Positions 24,555 through 32,971 of a DNA stretch of 64,000 bases are shown here, piece after piece. The stretch covers positions 25,278 through 89,277 of the forward strand of contig JAVBUE010000024.1 of assembly GCA_031555735.1 (NCBI GenBank). The letters run 5' to 3'. The translations under genes were made by a program, and so were the position numbers. The DNA is from JAJDIA01 sp031555735. GTDB taxonomy: Bacteria > Bacteroidota > Bacteroidia > Bacteroidales > Tannerellaceae. Position 1 is the first letter of the stretch, and each line of letters starts with the position of its first letter. Below the pieces are notes generated by a model that ran no database searches, had not been told where the DNA came from, and saw only the letters and a program-made list of their open reading frames with translations.

Positions 24555-26975
24555 CTATGATTGTTTATGATATTTCAGACGGGAAACAACCGCCAGCGCA
24601 GCAATCACGGCAGCGGCTATATATAAATAGGTAAAGATGCCGCTTACGTCGTCGTTCTGCCCATACGAATGCATCCCGCTCAGGAAGTAGTTCACGCCGA
24701 AGTAGGTCATCAGCACCGTCGCAAACGAGAGGACAGACATGAGGTTAAACAGCCACGGATCATCCCACTTCTTCACTAAACGCAGATGCAGGGTGATGGC
24801 ATAAGCCACCAACGTAATCAGCGCCCAGGTCTCTTTGGGATCCCATCCCCAGTAACGCCCCCACGATTCATTCGCCCAGACGGCGCCGAGGAATGTACCG
24901 ATCGTCATCAGCCCCAGGCCTACGATCATCGCCATTTCGTTGACGATACTCAGTTCTTCGATACGCCGGTCAAGCATCACCTTGTTGTTGGCCGACGAGC
25001 AGGAGATCATCACCAGGTTCGTCAACCCGATCAGGCAACAGATACCGAAGAAACCATACGCCGCCATAATCACCGACACATGGAACATAAGCCAGGGTGA
25101 TTTCAGTACCGGCACCAACGGATTGATCTGCGGATCCATCCAACTCAGTCCGGATACAAAAAGGATGATACCACTGAAGAGCGTAGCCAACGCGAAGGTG
25201 ATCGTACTCTTGCGTACGAACATCAGTCCGGCAAAAACCGTAGCCCAGGCCACATACACCATCGTTTCGTACGAATTGCTCCACGGGGCATAACCGGCGA
25301 TATACCACCGCATCCCCATGCCGAGCATATGATAATGGAATACCACCAGCACACCGATACCCAGCAGCCAAACCACATATTTAATCCACTTCCGCGGGTT
25401 GAACAAACCGGCGAAAGCCAATATAAGCAGCAGTCCGCCCAGGATCAGATAACCAATCTTACACCAGCGGAATACATCCATGCGATTGTATTTCAATTCG
25501 GTTTCAATGCGCTTGGGGCTGATATCGAGTGTTTTGTTCTTCTTATCCTGATAGGTATGGATCATGTCTATGATCTCGTCCGGCTTAGTCCAGTTGCCGC
25601 TTTGCATGGAGGCGCGTACCTCACCGACATACCATTCCATGATGCGGGAAACGAAAAGCGAGTCTTGTCCGGTAAATACCGACAGGTCGTCGCCCTGGGC
25701 ATACCAGGTGTGGTTAGGGTCGTTGGCATCGGGGAAAAGGTTCAGCAACTGATGGTTGAACAACTGGTGCAGGATGTTCACCTGCTCATCCAGTTTGAAA
25801 AGATCCTTATCGAATTTGGTGCGTTGGACAGGCATGCGGTTGTACGCTTCTTCCAACCGTTCCTGCAACTTATAGCCACCCTCGTCCGTAAACATTTCGA
25901 TATACGCGCACTCATCTTTAGACAGGCTGAAGAAGGAGGCGACATCTTCGTTCGGGAGAGCGATGAAGGGAACGCGCATCCACATATCCGGCAAGGCCAG
26001 GAGGCTGACCAGGAATTGATCGGCATTGAGCGTACCGATGGTAGGCGACTTATGCAGTTTGCGAAGTATTTCAGAGGCAAAGGTATTCACCGGAACCATT
26101 CGTCCGTTGGGCAACTGGATGGGGAGTGCGCCGAACTTCGCCGCGTGGTCGGCCGGTACGGCATGCCGCTCGATCGCATCCAACACAGGCGAAGTGGCAG
26201 GAGCAACAGCATGCAAGGAAAGGGAGGAAAGGATGACAAGCAAGACAGCAGCGGCTTTCCGCAGTTCCTTCAGCCGGCGGCTGAGAAAACGGAAACGCCC
26301 GTGTTTATCGAAAAGGGCGAAAAGAAAACCCAAAGCCATCAGCAGATAGCCGCCATAGGTGATCGTACGTCCGGCTACATCTTTGTTGACGGAGAGGATC
26401 GTTCCCTGTTCGTCTTTATCATACGAAGCCTGGAAAAGACGATAGCCTTTGATGTCGAGTACATTATTCATATACACCCGTTCCTTGCGGGTTGTACCGT
26501 CCACATGGATCAACAACTCACTCTCGTAGGAAGAGGGGCTGGAAGAGCCCGGATAACGGGTTAAGGTAAATTTGACCAGCTCCACCTGGAAAGGTAGCGT
26601 GTGCCAGGTCGTTTCTTTGGCAGTGCGGACTGCCACACGGTCGGTCGTCTCTCCCTGCCGGATATGCAGGATACCCTCTTCACTGAAAAGGTGCGAGGTC
26701 ATGGCGCCCGCCAGTATCACCACAAAGGAAGAATGCAGGAGGATCATTCCCCACTTACGCTGCCGGATCAGCGCATGATGGCGTACGGCAGCCAGGAAAT
26801 TAACGATCAGCAGGAATTGTAACAGTATAAATACCGGCGAATAGTAAATCATCGCCTTGGCAGCCTCCGTACCATGATATTTCTCGACGAAGGTAGCCAA
26901 CGCAAGCCCGACGGCATAGACAACCAACATAACTATCGTTGTCCGATAAGAAGAAAGGATTCGCTCAAGCATCAT
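24555..26975 (-). CDS. ResB-CcsA fusion for cytochrome c haem ligation (System II)
   Basis: 806 residues. The N-terminal ~240 residues are ResB-like (membrane segments at ~18-36 and ~50-70, then the extracytoplasmic domain GEGEILHIRQGETTD-type and ILSVNKDVAGRTITYGGYLL). A long middle domain (~265-480) follows. The C-terminal ~320 residues are CcsA with eight or so membrane segments and the tryptophan-rich haem motif WGRYWGWDPKETWALI. Known fused ResBC proteins carry haem across the inner membrane and join it to CxxCH of exported apocytochromes. The two genes with CxxCH motifs in this same run are its obvious clients. ATG 26975 or 26972 are both possible starts. Confidence 0.88.
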   Translation of the reverse strand: MMLERILSSYRTTIVMLVVYAVGLALATFVEKYHGTEAAKAMIYYSPVFILLQFLLIVNFLAAVRHHALIRQRKWGMILLHSSFVVILAGAMTSHLFSEEGILHIRQGETTDRVAVRTAKETTWHTLPFQVELVKFTLTRYPGSSSPSSYESELLIHVDGTTRKERVYMNNVLDIKGYRLFQASYDKDEQGTILSVNKDVAGRTITYGGYLLMALGFLFALFDKHGRFRFLSRRLKELRKAAAVLLVILSSLSLHAVAPATSPVLDAIERHAVPADHAAKFGALPIQLPNGRMVPVNTFASEILRKLHKSPTIGTLNADQFLVSLLALPDMWMRVPFIALPNEDVASFFSLSKDECAYIEMFTDEGGYKLQERLEEAYNRMPVQRTKFDKDLFKLDEQVNILHQLFNHQLLNLFPDANDPNHTWYAQGDDLSVFTGQDSLFVSRIMEWYVGEVRASMQSGNWTKPDEIIDMIHTYQDKKNKTLDISPKRIETELKYNRMDVFRWCKIGYLILGGLLLILAFAGLFNPRKWIKYVVWLLGIGVLVVFHYHMLGMGMRWYIAGYAPWSNSYETMVYVAWATVFAGLMFVRKSTITFALATLFSGIILFVSGLSWMDPQINPLVPVLKSPWLMFHVSVIMAAYGFFGICCLIGLTNLVMISCSSANNKVMLDRRIEELSIVNEMAMIVGLGLMTIGTFLGAVWANESWGRYWGWDPKETWALITLVAYAITLHLRLVKKWDDPWLFNLMSVLSFATVLMTYFGVNYFLSGMHSYGQNDDVSGIFTYLYIAAAVIAALAVVSRLKYHKQS

Positions 26976-26983
26976 ACAATTTT

Positions 26984-27085
26984 TAATGATTAATGATTAG
27001 TGATTAATGATTAATAAAAAAATACACACCATACAGATCCGGTTTTTGTAATTAATCATTAACCATTAATCATTAATCACTATTA
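26984..27085 (-). other. Long imperfect hairpin built from TTAATGA repeats
   Basis: The 111-bp spacer between the large cytochrome gene and the ResB-CcsA gene contains two arms of TTAATGA heptads (26984-27015 and 27050-27085) in inverse orientation, pairing over about 25 bp with three mismatches and leaving a loop of about 35 bases. In an RNA it could attenuate transcription or set a processing site between the two genes. Confidence 0.5.
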
Positions 27086-27086
27086 G

Positions 27087-30000
27087 TCAGTCTTCAATAA
27101 TTACCCGGAAGCCCACGTTGAATACGCGCTGCCAGGGATAATAAGCCTTACGGGCGTATGCGGTGGAGAACTTCGGACGTTCGGTCCAGGAACCACCTCG
27201 GGCTACCTTATACTCGGATGCGACTTTGGTCTTTTCCGTGTAGGGGTATGGGAGGTAGTCGGAACAGGTCCATTCGGCGATGTTACCGTGCATACTATAC
27301 AAACCAAAGGGGTTCTTGTCGAACTTCTTCGAGTCGGTCTGGATCATGTACCCGTCGTTCACACTTTCCGCTTTGGGCAGGTAGCTATAGTACGGATACC
27401 AGAAAGCGGTATGAGGCATCGGCTGCGGGTCGATTCCGCTCACGGCGAAGTTAGTGGTGGTGGCATCGGCCAGGTTCTCCATCTTACCGAAGTCGGCATT
27501 CATATTCCCATACCAGAAAGCTTCGTCACTACCGCCGCGGCAAGCCCACTCCCACTGTGCTTCGGTAGGGAGGGTAATCCTGAGGCCGGTCTTTTCACTC
27601 AGCTTACGGCACCAATCCATCGCATCTTCATAGCTCACGCGGATCACGGGCTGATACGGCAGGTTGGCATCGTACCCGGGACGGGTATGATCTTTCCACA
27701 ACTGATCCGTATAGCGGCTGTTGTGTTCGGGGGTGAGCACGGCATACTGCTCGTTAGTCACTTCCACTTCAGCCATCCAGAACGACTTGCCGATCTTCAC
27801 CTTCGATTCGGGACGTGCGTCGGATTCACCCCGGTTGCTCCCCATCACGAACTGCCCGGCCGGGATGCGAACGAACGTCATCTTGATACCCGGAGCCAGA
27901 GTGATTTCCTTGCGGGTCTCCTTTTCCTTCGCCAGCATGGCGGTGATGGCATCAGGAGTTAACGGCCAGCCTTTCAGGGTTACTTCCTTCAACTTTTCGG
28001 GAGCCTTCTGTGCCGGGCGTTCGGGCTTGATCTCGCCTTTGCCTTTCAGGTATGCGGCATAGTCGGCGATTTCTTTCTGCCAGTCCACACCGGCACCGTT
28101 CCCGTATTTGTTGGTCAGCTCGATGCGACGGGCGATTTGATCGTAGCCCTTGTACGGGAAACTTTCGATCTTATTGGCATTGAAGTACCCTTTATCCGGC
28201 GCGTTATAGTCGATCCAGTTGTAGAGGGTACGCCATTCCGCATCCGTCAGTTGCACGTTGAAGTGCCCTTTCTTGAGGATACGCACCAGTTCACTGGTAT
28301 TGGCATAATACTCATACGGTTGGAGCACCGGCATATCTGCTTCCGGTCCCTGCCGGTGGATATACGGATGGATATTCAGGTAAGCCGTTCCGTATCCACG
28401 TTTGTCTTTCTTACCGCCACGCAGGTCGAAGGCTTTCCCTTCCCCATTGTGACAGGCTACACAGGCACGGTCAAGGATCGGCTGCATCTCCAGGTCGAAC
28501 GTAAACGAATGGACACCGCCTTCGGGAGCCGTCAGTTTGACCGGCGCTTTCTGCGAAGCGATTACCCGTTTGGGGATAGCGATCTGGTTCTGGTCTTCGT
28601 GGCAACCCACACAAGACACCACTTCGCCAGGCTGGCCGGTAAACCAACTGCGCATCCACTGGACAGCCGCCCCGTTTTCATCCAGCGGCTGGATGGATAC
28701 CGGTGTGTTTGCCGGGATCTTAAAGATCACCGAACCATCTTCTTCAACAGGTACCGTACCGAGGAGACGTTTGATATCCCATCCGCTCTGGATACCCTGC
28801 CAGTTGTGGTCGGACTGCGTTTTCACATAAGCATATTCGTACGCATGCAGACGCAAAGCTTTCACTGTTCCGCGAGGTACGCCGCGCAGGCCTTCGCCTT
28901 CGTAGATATCCTGGATAAATACCGTCGCTTCCTTATCCTTCAGGTTTACCCTGTCGGGAATAGCCGGAGGAGTGGTGGTCTTGCGGACAAGGATCGGGCT
29001 TATATACCCTTCGCCTTCCACCTTGCGCAGGCAGGTCACGTTGTCGAACACATCCACGAGATACAATCCCCACAGGTCCTGTGGATCAAGTTTGGCGGCA
29101 ACGAGGTAGTATTTGTCGTTCACCGGCGTCGGTTTGATAAACTGCGGCCATACGCCGTTCACGAGTTCATCCTTCACCAGCTCTTCGATGGGACGGTTGC
29201 GATAAGGAATCTCCTGCACCATACCGGCAGCCCCTTTCCGCGCTTTAGTCGGATCGAACACGATCAGCCGGCCGGAGCGGGCGATCCCATGGTGGCCGGA
29301 AATGATACCCACGAAAGCCGACGCATGTCCCGGCAACGGTTGCACGTCGAACGTACTGTTCGGGAACATGGAACCGCTCCCGAAGAGAGCTTTGTTTTCC
29401 GTCGCATCCGGATTCATGTGCATCACGATACGGGAGTAGTAATGCGTCAGGTCGGTATATTCCCAACGGGTGTACATCACACGGCCGTTGTTCATCACCA
29501 CCGGATTCCAGTTGGCATCCTGGTCGAACGTGAGGCGGCGCAGGTTTTTATCTTTCGGGTTGTACAGCACCATATTGCCTACCGGGTCGTCGCCGCTTAC
29601 ACAGGGCACACCCTGATAGCCGATATTGGAATTGGCAATGATCCGTCCGTCGGGCAACCATGTGCCATCGTAAAACTCCAGGTCGGGTTCCGGCATATCC
29701 ATCATCGGTTTGGCGCCCGAACCATCCAGGTTGGCTTCGAAGAGGTTCCAACGACGATCGGGCATCAACGAAGTAAACATCACGCGGCTACCGTCCCAGT
29801 GCAGTTTCAGGTCGGCGATAGAAGCCGTGTTCTCCGGCTTATACACCGAACGCATCTGTACCGGGCCGCGCAGGTTGCTCAACTCCACGATCTCGGCATC
29901 AAAGCCGGTACGGCGGGCAGACTCCTGGTTACTCCAGTTGTTGGCCTGCGTTCCCAGCGCCGGCGCCATTGCCGTGCGGGCACTCTTACCCAGCTTAAAG

Positions 30001-31079
30001 CGGGCGGCCACGATCTTATCAGCATCCAGCAACGGGTTGGCAAGGAGGATGGTCCGTTTGTTCTGCAATGCTTTTTCCGCATCGGCCAGCGCGGCGTCGC
30101 TGCCGCTGTAGATCGCATTAAAACCTTGTTTCACCTGCCGCTCCAGTTCATCCAGCACGGGCTGGTAACGGGCGGCATCGAAACCTTTCATCTTCTTCAT
30201 ATCGGCGAAGGCGAGGCGGATCGCTTCGATATTCAACCAGGAGAGGTCGTTCTGGATATTGCTTACGCGCAACGCCTTTTCATACAGTTCGAGGTACGAA
30301 CGGATCTGTTTGTCCACATCCTTTTCGGTTTCAATAAGCGCGATGGCTTTCGTGAAATACGATTGATCCTTCAGGCCGGCTGCGATATTCCGGACAGCCG
30401 CTTTCTCGGCGGAGGCGTCGGTGGTGGTCAGCCAGTTTTCCAGCCCCCCCACATACGCGTTGAACGAACCGATCGCTTCCGGATAGGTAGCCAACAGTTT
30501 GGTAGCTTCTTCCTGCGGGTACGTATTCATGATCCGGAAATAGACGCTGCCGACGGTGGACTGGTCGGCCAATCCCACTTCGGCCTCAAAGCGCACATAT
30601 TCTTTGTTCAGGTCGAAGATCATGACACCGTCGGCATGGCAAAGCACGCTATGGTCGTACTTCTTCCCGGCAATCGTCATCGCGTTGCCGTAGAGGTCCT
30701 GGTTCTTACGGATATCGCCCGAGCCGGAGAACCAGTACGACGGAGTCAGCGTATCCAACCAGACGGAAGAGCCGTCGGCTTTGATCAGGCGGGCATTCGC
30801 CCATGTCCCCCAGTCCCAGTCGTTGCCGTCGGGACCGGCAGAGGTGACCAGTACCAGCCTGGTCTGCCCTGTCAGATTGGCCGACATCGGCGCTGCCTGT
30901 TGTTTGGCTTTCATCCAGGCAGAGACGACCGGCATCTGCGCTTTCCGGAGCGATGCGCGCAGTTCTGTTTTTTGTTTGACTGACGCGTCAATCCATGTAT
31001 CGGCTTTCTGTTGCTTCTTCTGTGCAGAAGCAACGATGGAAACCGATACAAGGAGCGACACTATTAGTGAGCATTTCAT
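27087..31079 (-). CDS. Exported dihaem c-type protein: NPCBM-like, propeller, hydrazine-synthase-alpha-like and formylglycine-enzyme-like domains
   Basis: 1330 residues with a signal peptide (VSIVASAQ/K21). Order of parts: an NPCBM-like domain (~70-185, with YDHSVLCHADGVMIFDLN), a helical region (~190-370), a TolB/PD40-type propeller (~420-700), a region like the hydrazine synthase alpha subunit with two haem c sites (CVGCH 823-827 and CVACH 873-877), and a C-terminal SUMF1/formylglycine-generating-enzyme fold (~1059-1330; MTFVRIPAGQFVMGSNRGE, LPTEAQWEWACRGG, YSMHGNIAEWTCSDY, ARGGSWTERP). Without the paired Cys of true FGE the last domain is more likely a binding or non-haem-iron variant. Periplasmic redox or substrate-binding protein; no reaction can be assigned. 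Hydrazine chemistry is not implied. Confidence 0.78.
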   Translation of the reverse strand: MKCSLIVSLLVSVSIVASAQKKQQKADTWIDASVKQKTELRASLRKAQMPVVSAWMKAKQQAAPMSANLTGQTRLVLVTSAGPDGNDWDWGTWANARLIKADGSSVWLDTLTPSYWFSGSGDIRKNQDLYGNAMTIAGKKYDHSVLCHADGVMIFDLNKEYVRFEAEVGLADQSTVGSVYFRIMNTYPQEEATKLLATYPEAIGSFNAYVGGLENWLTTTDASAEKAAVRNIAAGLKDQSYFTKAIALIETEKDVDKQIRSYLELYEKALRVSNIQNDLSWLNIEAIRLAFADMKKMKGFDAARYQPVLDELERQVKQGFNAIYSGSDAALADAEKALQNKRTILLANPLLDADKIVAARFKLGKSARTAMAPALGTQANNWSNQESARRTGFDAEIVELSNLRGPVQMRSVYKPENTASIADLKLHWDGSRVMFTSLMPDRRWNLFEANLDGSGAKPMMDMPEPDLEFYDGTWLPDGRIIANSNIGYQGVPCVSGDDPVGNMVLYNPKDKNLRRLTFDQDANWNPVVMNNGRVMYTRWEYTDLTHYYSRIVMHMNPDATENKALFGSGSMFPNSTFDVQPLPGHASAFVGIISGHHGIARSGRLIVFDPTKARKGAAGMVQEIPYRNRPIEELVKDELVNGVWPQFIKPTPVNDKYYLVAAKLDPQDLWGLYLVDVFDNVTCLRKVEGEGYISPILVRKTTTPPAIPDRVNLKDKEATVFIQDIYEGEGLRGVPRGTVKALRLHAYEYAYVKTQSDHNWQGIQSGWDIKRLLGTVPVEEDGSVIFKIPANTPVSIQPLDENGAAVQWMRSWFTGQPGEVVSCVGCHEDQNQIAIPKRVIASQKAPVKLTAPEGGVHSFTFDLEMQPILDRACVACHNGEGKAFDLRGGKKDKRGYGTAYLNIHPYIHRQGPEADMPVLQPYEYYANTSELVRILKKGHFNVQLTDAEWRTLYNWIDYNAPDKGYFNANKIESFPYKGYDQIARRIELTNKYGNGAGVDWQKEIADYAAYLKGKGEIKPERPAQKAPEKLKEVTLKGWPLTPDAITAMLAKEKETRKEITLAPGIKMTFVRIPAGQFVMGSNRGESDARPESKVKIGKSFWMAEVEVTNEQYAVLTPEHNSRYTDQLWKDHTRPGYDANLPYQPVIRVSYEDAMDWCRKLSEKTGLRITLPTEAQWEWACRGGSDEAFWYGNMNADFGKMENLADATTTNFAVSGIDPQPMPHTAFWYPYYSYLPKAESVNDGYMIQTDSKKFDKNPFGLYSMHGNIAEWTCSDYLPYPYTEKTKVASEYKVARGGSWTERPKFSTAYARKAYYPWQRVFNVGFRVIIED

Positions 31080-31112
31080 GTATGTAAGATTTGACGGGTT
31101 ACGAATCTCTTA

Positions 31113-31829
31113 TTACAGTTTGGCTTTCGGGTTGGTGAAGCGCAGCCCGGCACCATCATGATAGCTTGCCCATTCGTCCACGATAGCGCCTTCCGGTCCC
31201 GCCATCAGGAAGTGGAATGATTCGGATTTCTTGAGGTGGATCACCTCGCCTACGTTTTGTACCACAAAGCACTGGCTCTTCACCGGGCCATGACCGGCAG
31301 GGATTTCCGGCGCGTTCGGCGTGGCATCACCGATCTCCGAGAAGTTGTACGCCCAACCTTTCGTCACCATCCAACTCTCGAACTTGGCAGGATACTGCGT
31401 TTTTACGTGGGCATGTTCGGGGATCATCTGTCCCGGCAGCAGGTAGATCGCGTGGGCGAAGTAACCATGCTCGGCATCGTTCACCCAGAAGATACCTGCC
31501 ATACCCACATGTTCAAAGTCGCCCAGTCCGAATTCGGCCACCCACATATCCTTCTCCATTAACGGGGTATAGGGTACGCCGTAGAACTCAAACATTTCCA
31601 GATAAGCCTTTTTGGCTACATCTTCGTTAAACTTGCCGTCTGTGTAGAAGTCGGCGTTCGTGTACTTTTTCTGAAATTTCATTGCTGTATTCATTTTACT
31701 GTTTTCACATTTCGCTGCATCAGCACAACAGGCTTCTGTGGTTTTGTCGGCTGTTTTCGCGTTACAGGCAACGAGAGACGTTACCAGTAATCCCAGGGAC
31801 AACGTTTTTGCAAGGACATTTGTTTTCAT
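31113..31829 (-). CDS. Cupin-fold lipoprotein with Cys-rich N-terminus
   Basis: 238 residues. Lipobox LVAC (Cys22), then a short Cys-rich linker (EACCADAAKCEN) that could bind metal or carry disulfides. The rest is a single cupin: GQMIPEHAHVKTQYPAKFESW gives the first motif (two His and a Glu), and VQNVGEVIHLKKSESFHFLMAG the second (His). The sequence AHAIYLLPGQMIPEHAH resembles sugar isomerase-type cupins, but the lipoprotein export argues for a periplasmic enzyme or binding protein. It lies between the Rid-like gene and the large dihaem protein. Confidence 0.7.
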   Translation of the reverse strand: MKTNVLAKTLSLGLLVTSLVACNAKTADKTTEACCADAAKCENSKMNTAMKFQKKYTNADFYTDGKFNEDVAKKAYLEMFEFYGVPYTPLMEKDMWVAEFGLGDFEHVGMAGIFWVNDAEHGYFAHAIYLLPGQMIPEHAHVKTQYPAKFESWMVTKGWAYNFSEIGDATPNAPEIPAGHGPVKSQCFVVQNVGEVIHLKKSESFHFLMAGPEGAIVDEWASYHDGAGLRFTNPKAKL

Positions 31830-31864
31830 AATTGTTTAATTTGCTTGTTTACGCTTATTTGTAT

Positions 31865-32959
31865 TTAATTTACTGCTATTCCTTCGATCTCGATCAGGAG
31901 TTCGTCGCGGCATACATCCGCCCACATATACGACACAGGGATATTTAATCCGTAGCCATCCATCAGGCGGGCGGCTTCGGCATAATCCTCCTTATATTTA
32001 AGGTACACGCGCGCGATCACGAGACGGGCATCACCGGTGAGTTGGGTGATATTCTCCATCGTGATATGCAACTGGCGTTCCAGTCCCACCCCTTTCAGGC
32101 TTTCTTCGCCGCGGATGGCGGCTGTGCCGGATATATAAACCAGGCGGCGGCCGGCAAACGTCATGCTTTTCGCCCGTTCGAACTTGGGTGTTGTCTTTTT
32201 CTTTCGCGCCACTTCCAACACCTGGTTGGAATAGGCATGGGCTGCCACCTGCAACTTGTTATCGATCGGTGTGGCACACGCATCCGGCGAGGTAAAAACC
32301 ACGGCATCGAGGTCGATCAATATCCCACCCAGGTTTGCCCCGATACCGGTAGCGGCGGGATATCCGTTCGTCCAGTTCACCGTGGCGTAAAATTCACTCC
32401 GGGCATTATTGAACGACTGGTAATGCTGGTCTTCCCCATCGAAACGGGTGATCTGTTCGATGTAGTTCCATTGGCGGATGATCGTGTTGGCCGGGAACCC
32501 TTCCTTTTTCAGCAGGCCATCCACCAGGCGGAATACCGCTACCGACTGCTGTTCCACCGTATGCCCGGTCACATCTTCCTGGAACCCTCCGGCAAACAGG
32601 AAGCGGGCGGAAGGATTCTCCAGTATCACATACGGTATGCCTTCGTACTGCCGGAACAGGAGGGTATCTTCCGCCGTCGGCACATAGCTGTGTACTTCCA
32701 GGATCAGCGGTGCGTTCAGCGGCGGTTGGGAAACATAACTCAGCGTGGGTGCATGGTTGCCAAACCGTTCCCTGACCTTCATCGAAAGGATATCTTTCCG
32801 GACGAGATACTCTTCATTGGTTGACGGCGTACCGAAGAAAGCCAGGCGCAACACCACTTCTTTTTCCGGCAACTGATTGATCAACTGATCCACCATATCC
32901 GGGAAAGACGCTTTGGTTGCTTCCAGCAAATGATACTGTATGTTATCGCAATAATTCAT
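31865..32959 (-). CDS. Rid/chorismatase-like (FkbO/Hyg5 type) protein
   Basis: 364 residues without signal peptide. The C-terminal half is a Rid-type trimeric fold (AKSMTFAGRRLVYISGTAAI, NITQLTGDARLVIARVYLK, NIPVSYMWADVCRDELLIEI). The N-terminal half and centre (ARFLFAGGFQEDVTGHTVE, VIRQWNYIEQITRF-like, YQSFNNARSEFY, GYPAATGIGANLGG) follow the layout of FkbO/Hyg5 chorismatases, which hydrolyse chorismate or add water to enolpyruvyl groups. In many bacteria such genes are annotated only as translation initiation inhibitors. Here its partners suggest deamination or hydrolysis of a reactive intermediate. Unproven. Confidence 0.65.
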   Translation of the reverse strand: MNYCDNIQYHLLEATKASFPDMVDQLINQLPEKEVVLRLAFFGTPSTNEEYLVRKDILSMKVRERFGNHAPTLSYVSQPPLNAPLILEVHSYVPTAEDTLLFRQYEGIPYVILENPSARFLFAGGFQEDVTGHTVEQQSVAVFRLVDGLLKKEGFPANTIIRQWNYIEQITRFDGEDQHYQSFNNARSEFYATVNWTNGYPAATGIGANLGGILIDLDAVVFTSPDACATPIDNKLQVAAHAYSNQVLEVARKKKTTPKFERAKSMTFAGRRLVYISGTAAIRGEESLKGVGLERQLHITMENITQLTGDARLVIARVYLKYKEDYAEAARLMDGYGLNIPVSYMWADVCRDELLIEIEGIAVN

Positions 32960-32971
32960 CCTGTTTCCTGA

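Noticed and set aside
28137..30983. 948-residue open frame on the forward strand
   Set aside because: Antisense to the dihaem fusion gene, whose domains and haem motifs are unambiguous. The forward frame has no recognisable motif and arises from skewed codon use.
27087..31079. Anaerobic ammonium oxidation (hydrazine synthase)
   Set aside because: Only a region resembling the alpha subunit occurs, within a different multidomain protein; beta and gamma subunits and hydrazine dehydrogenase are missing.
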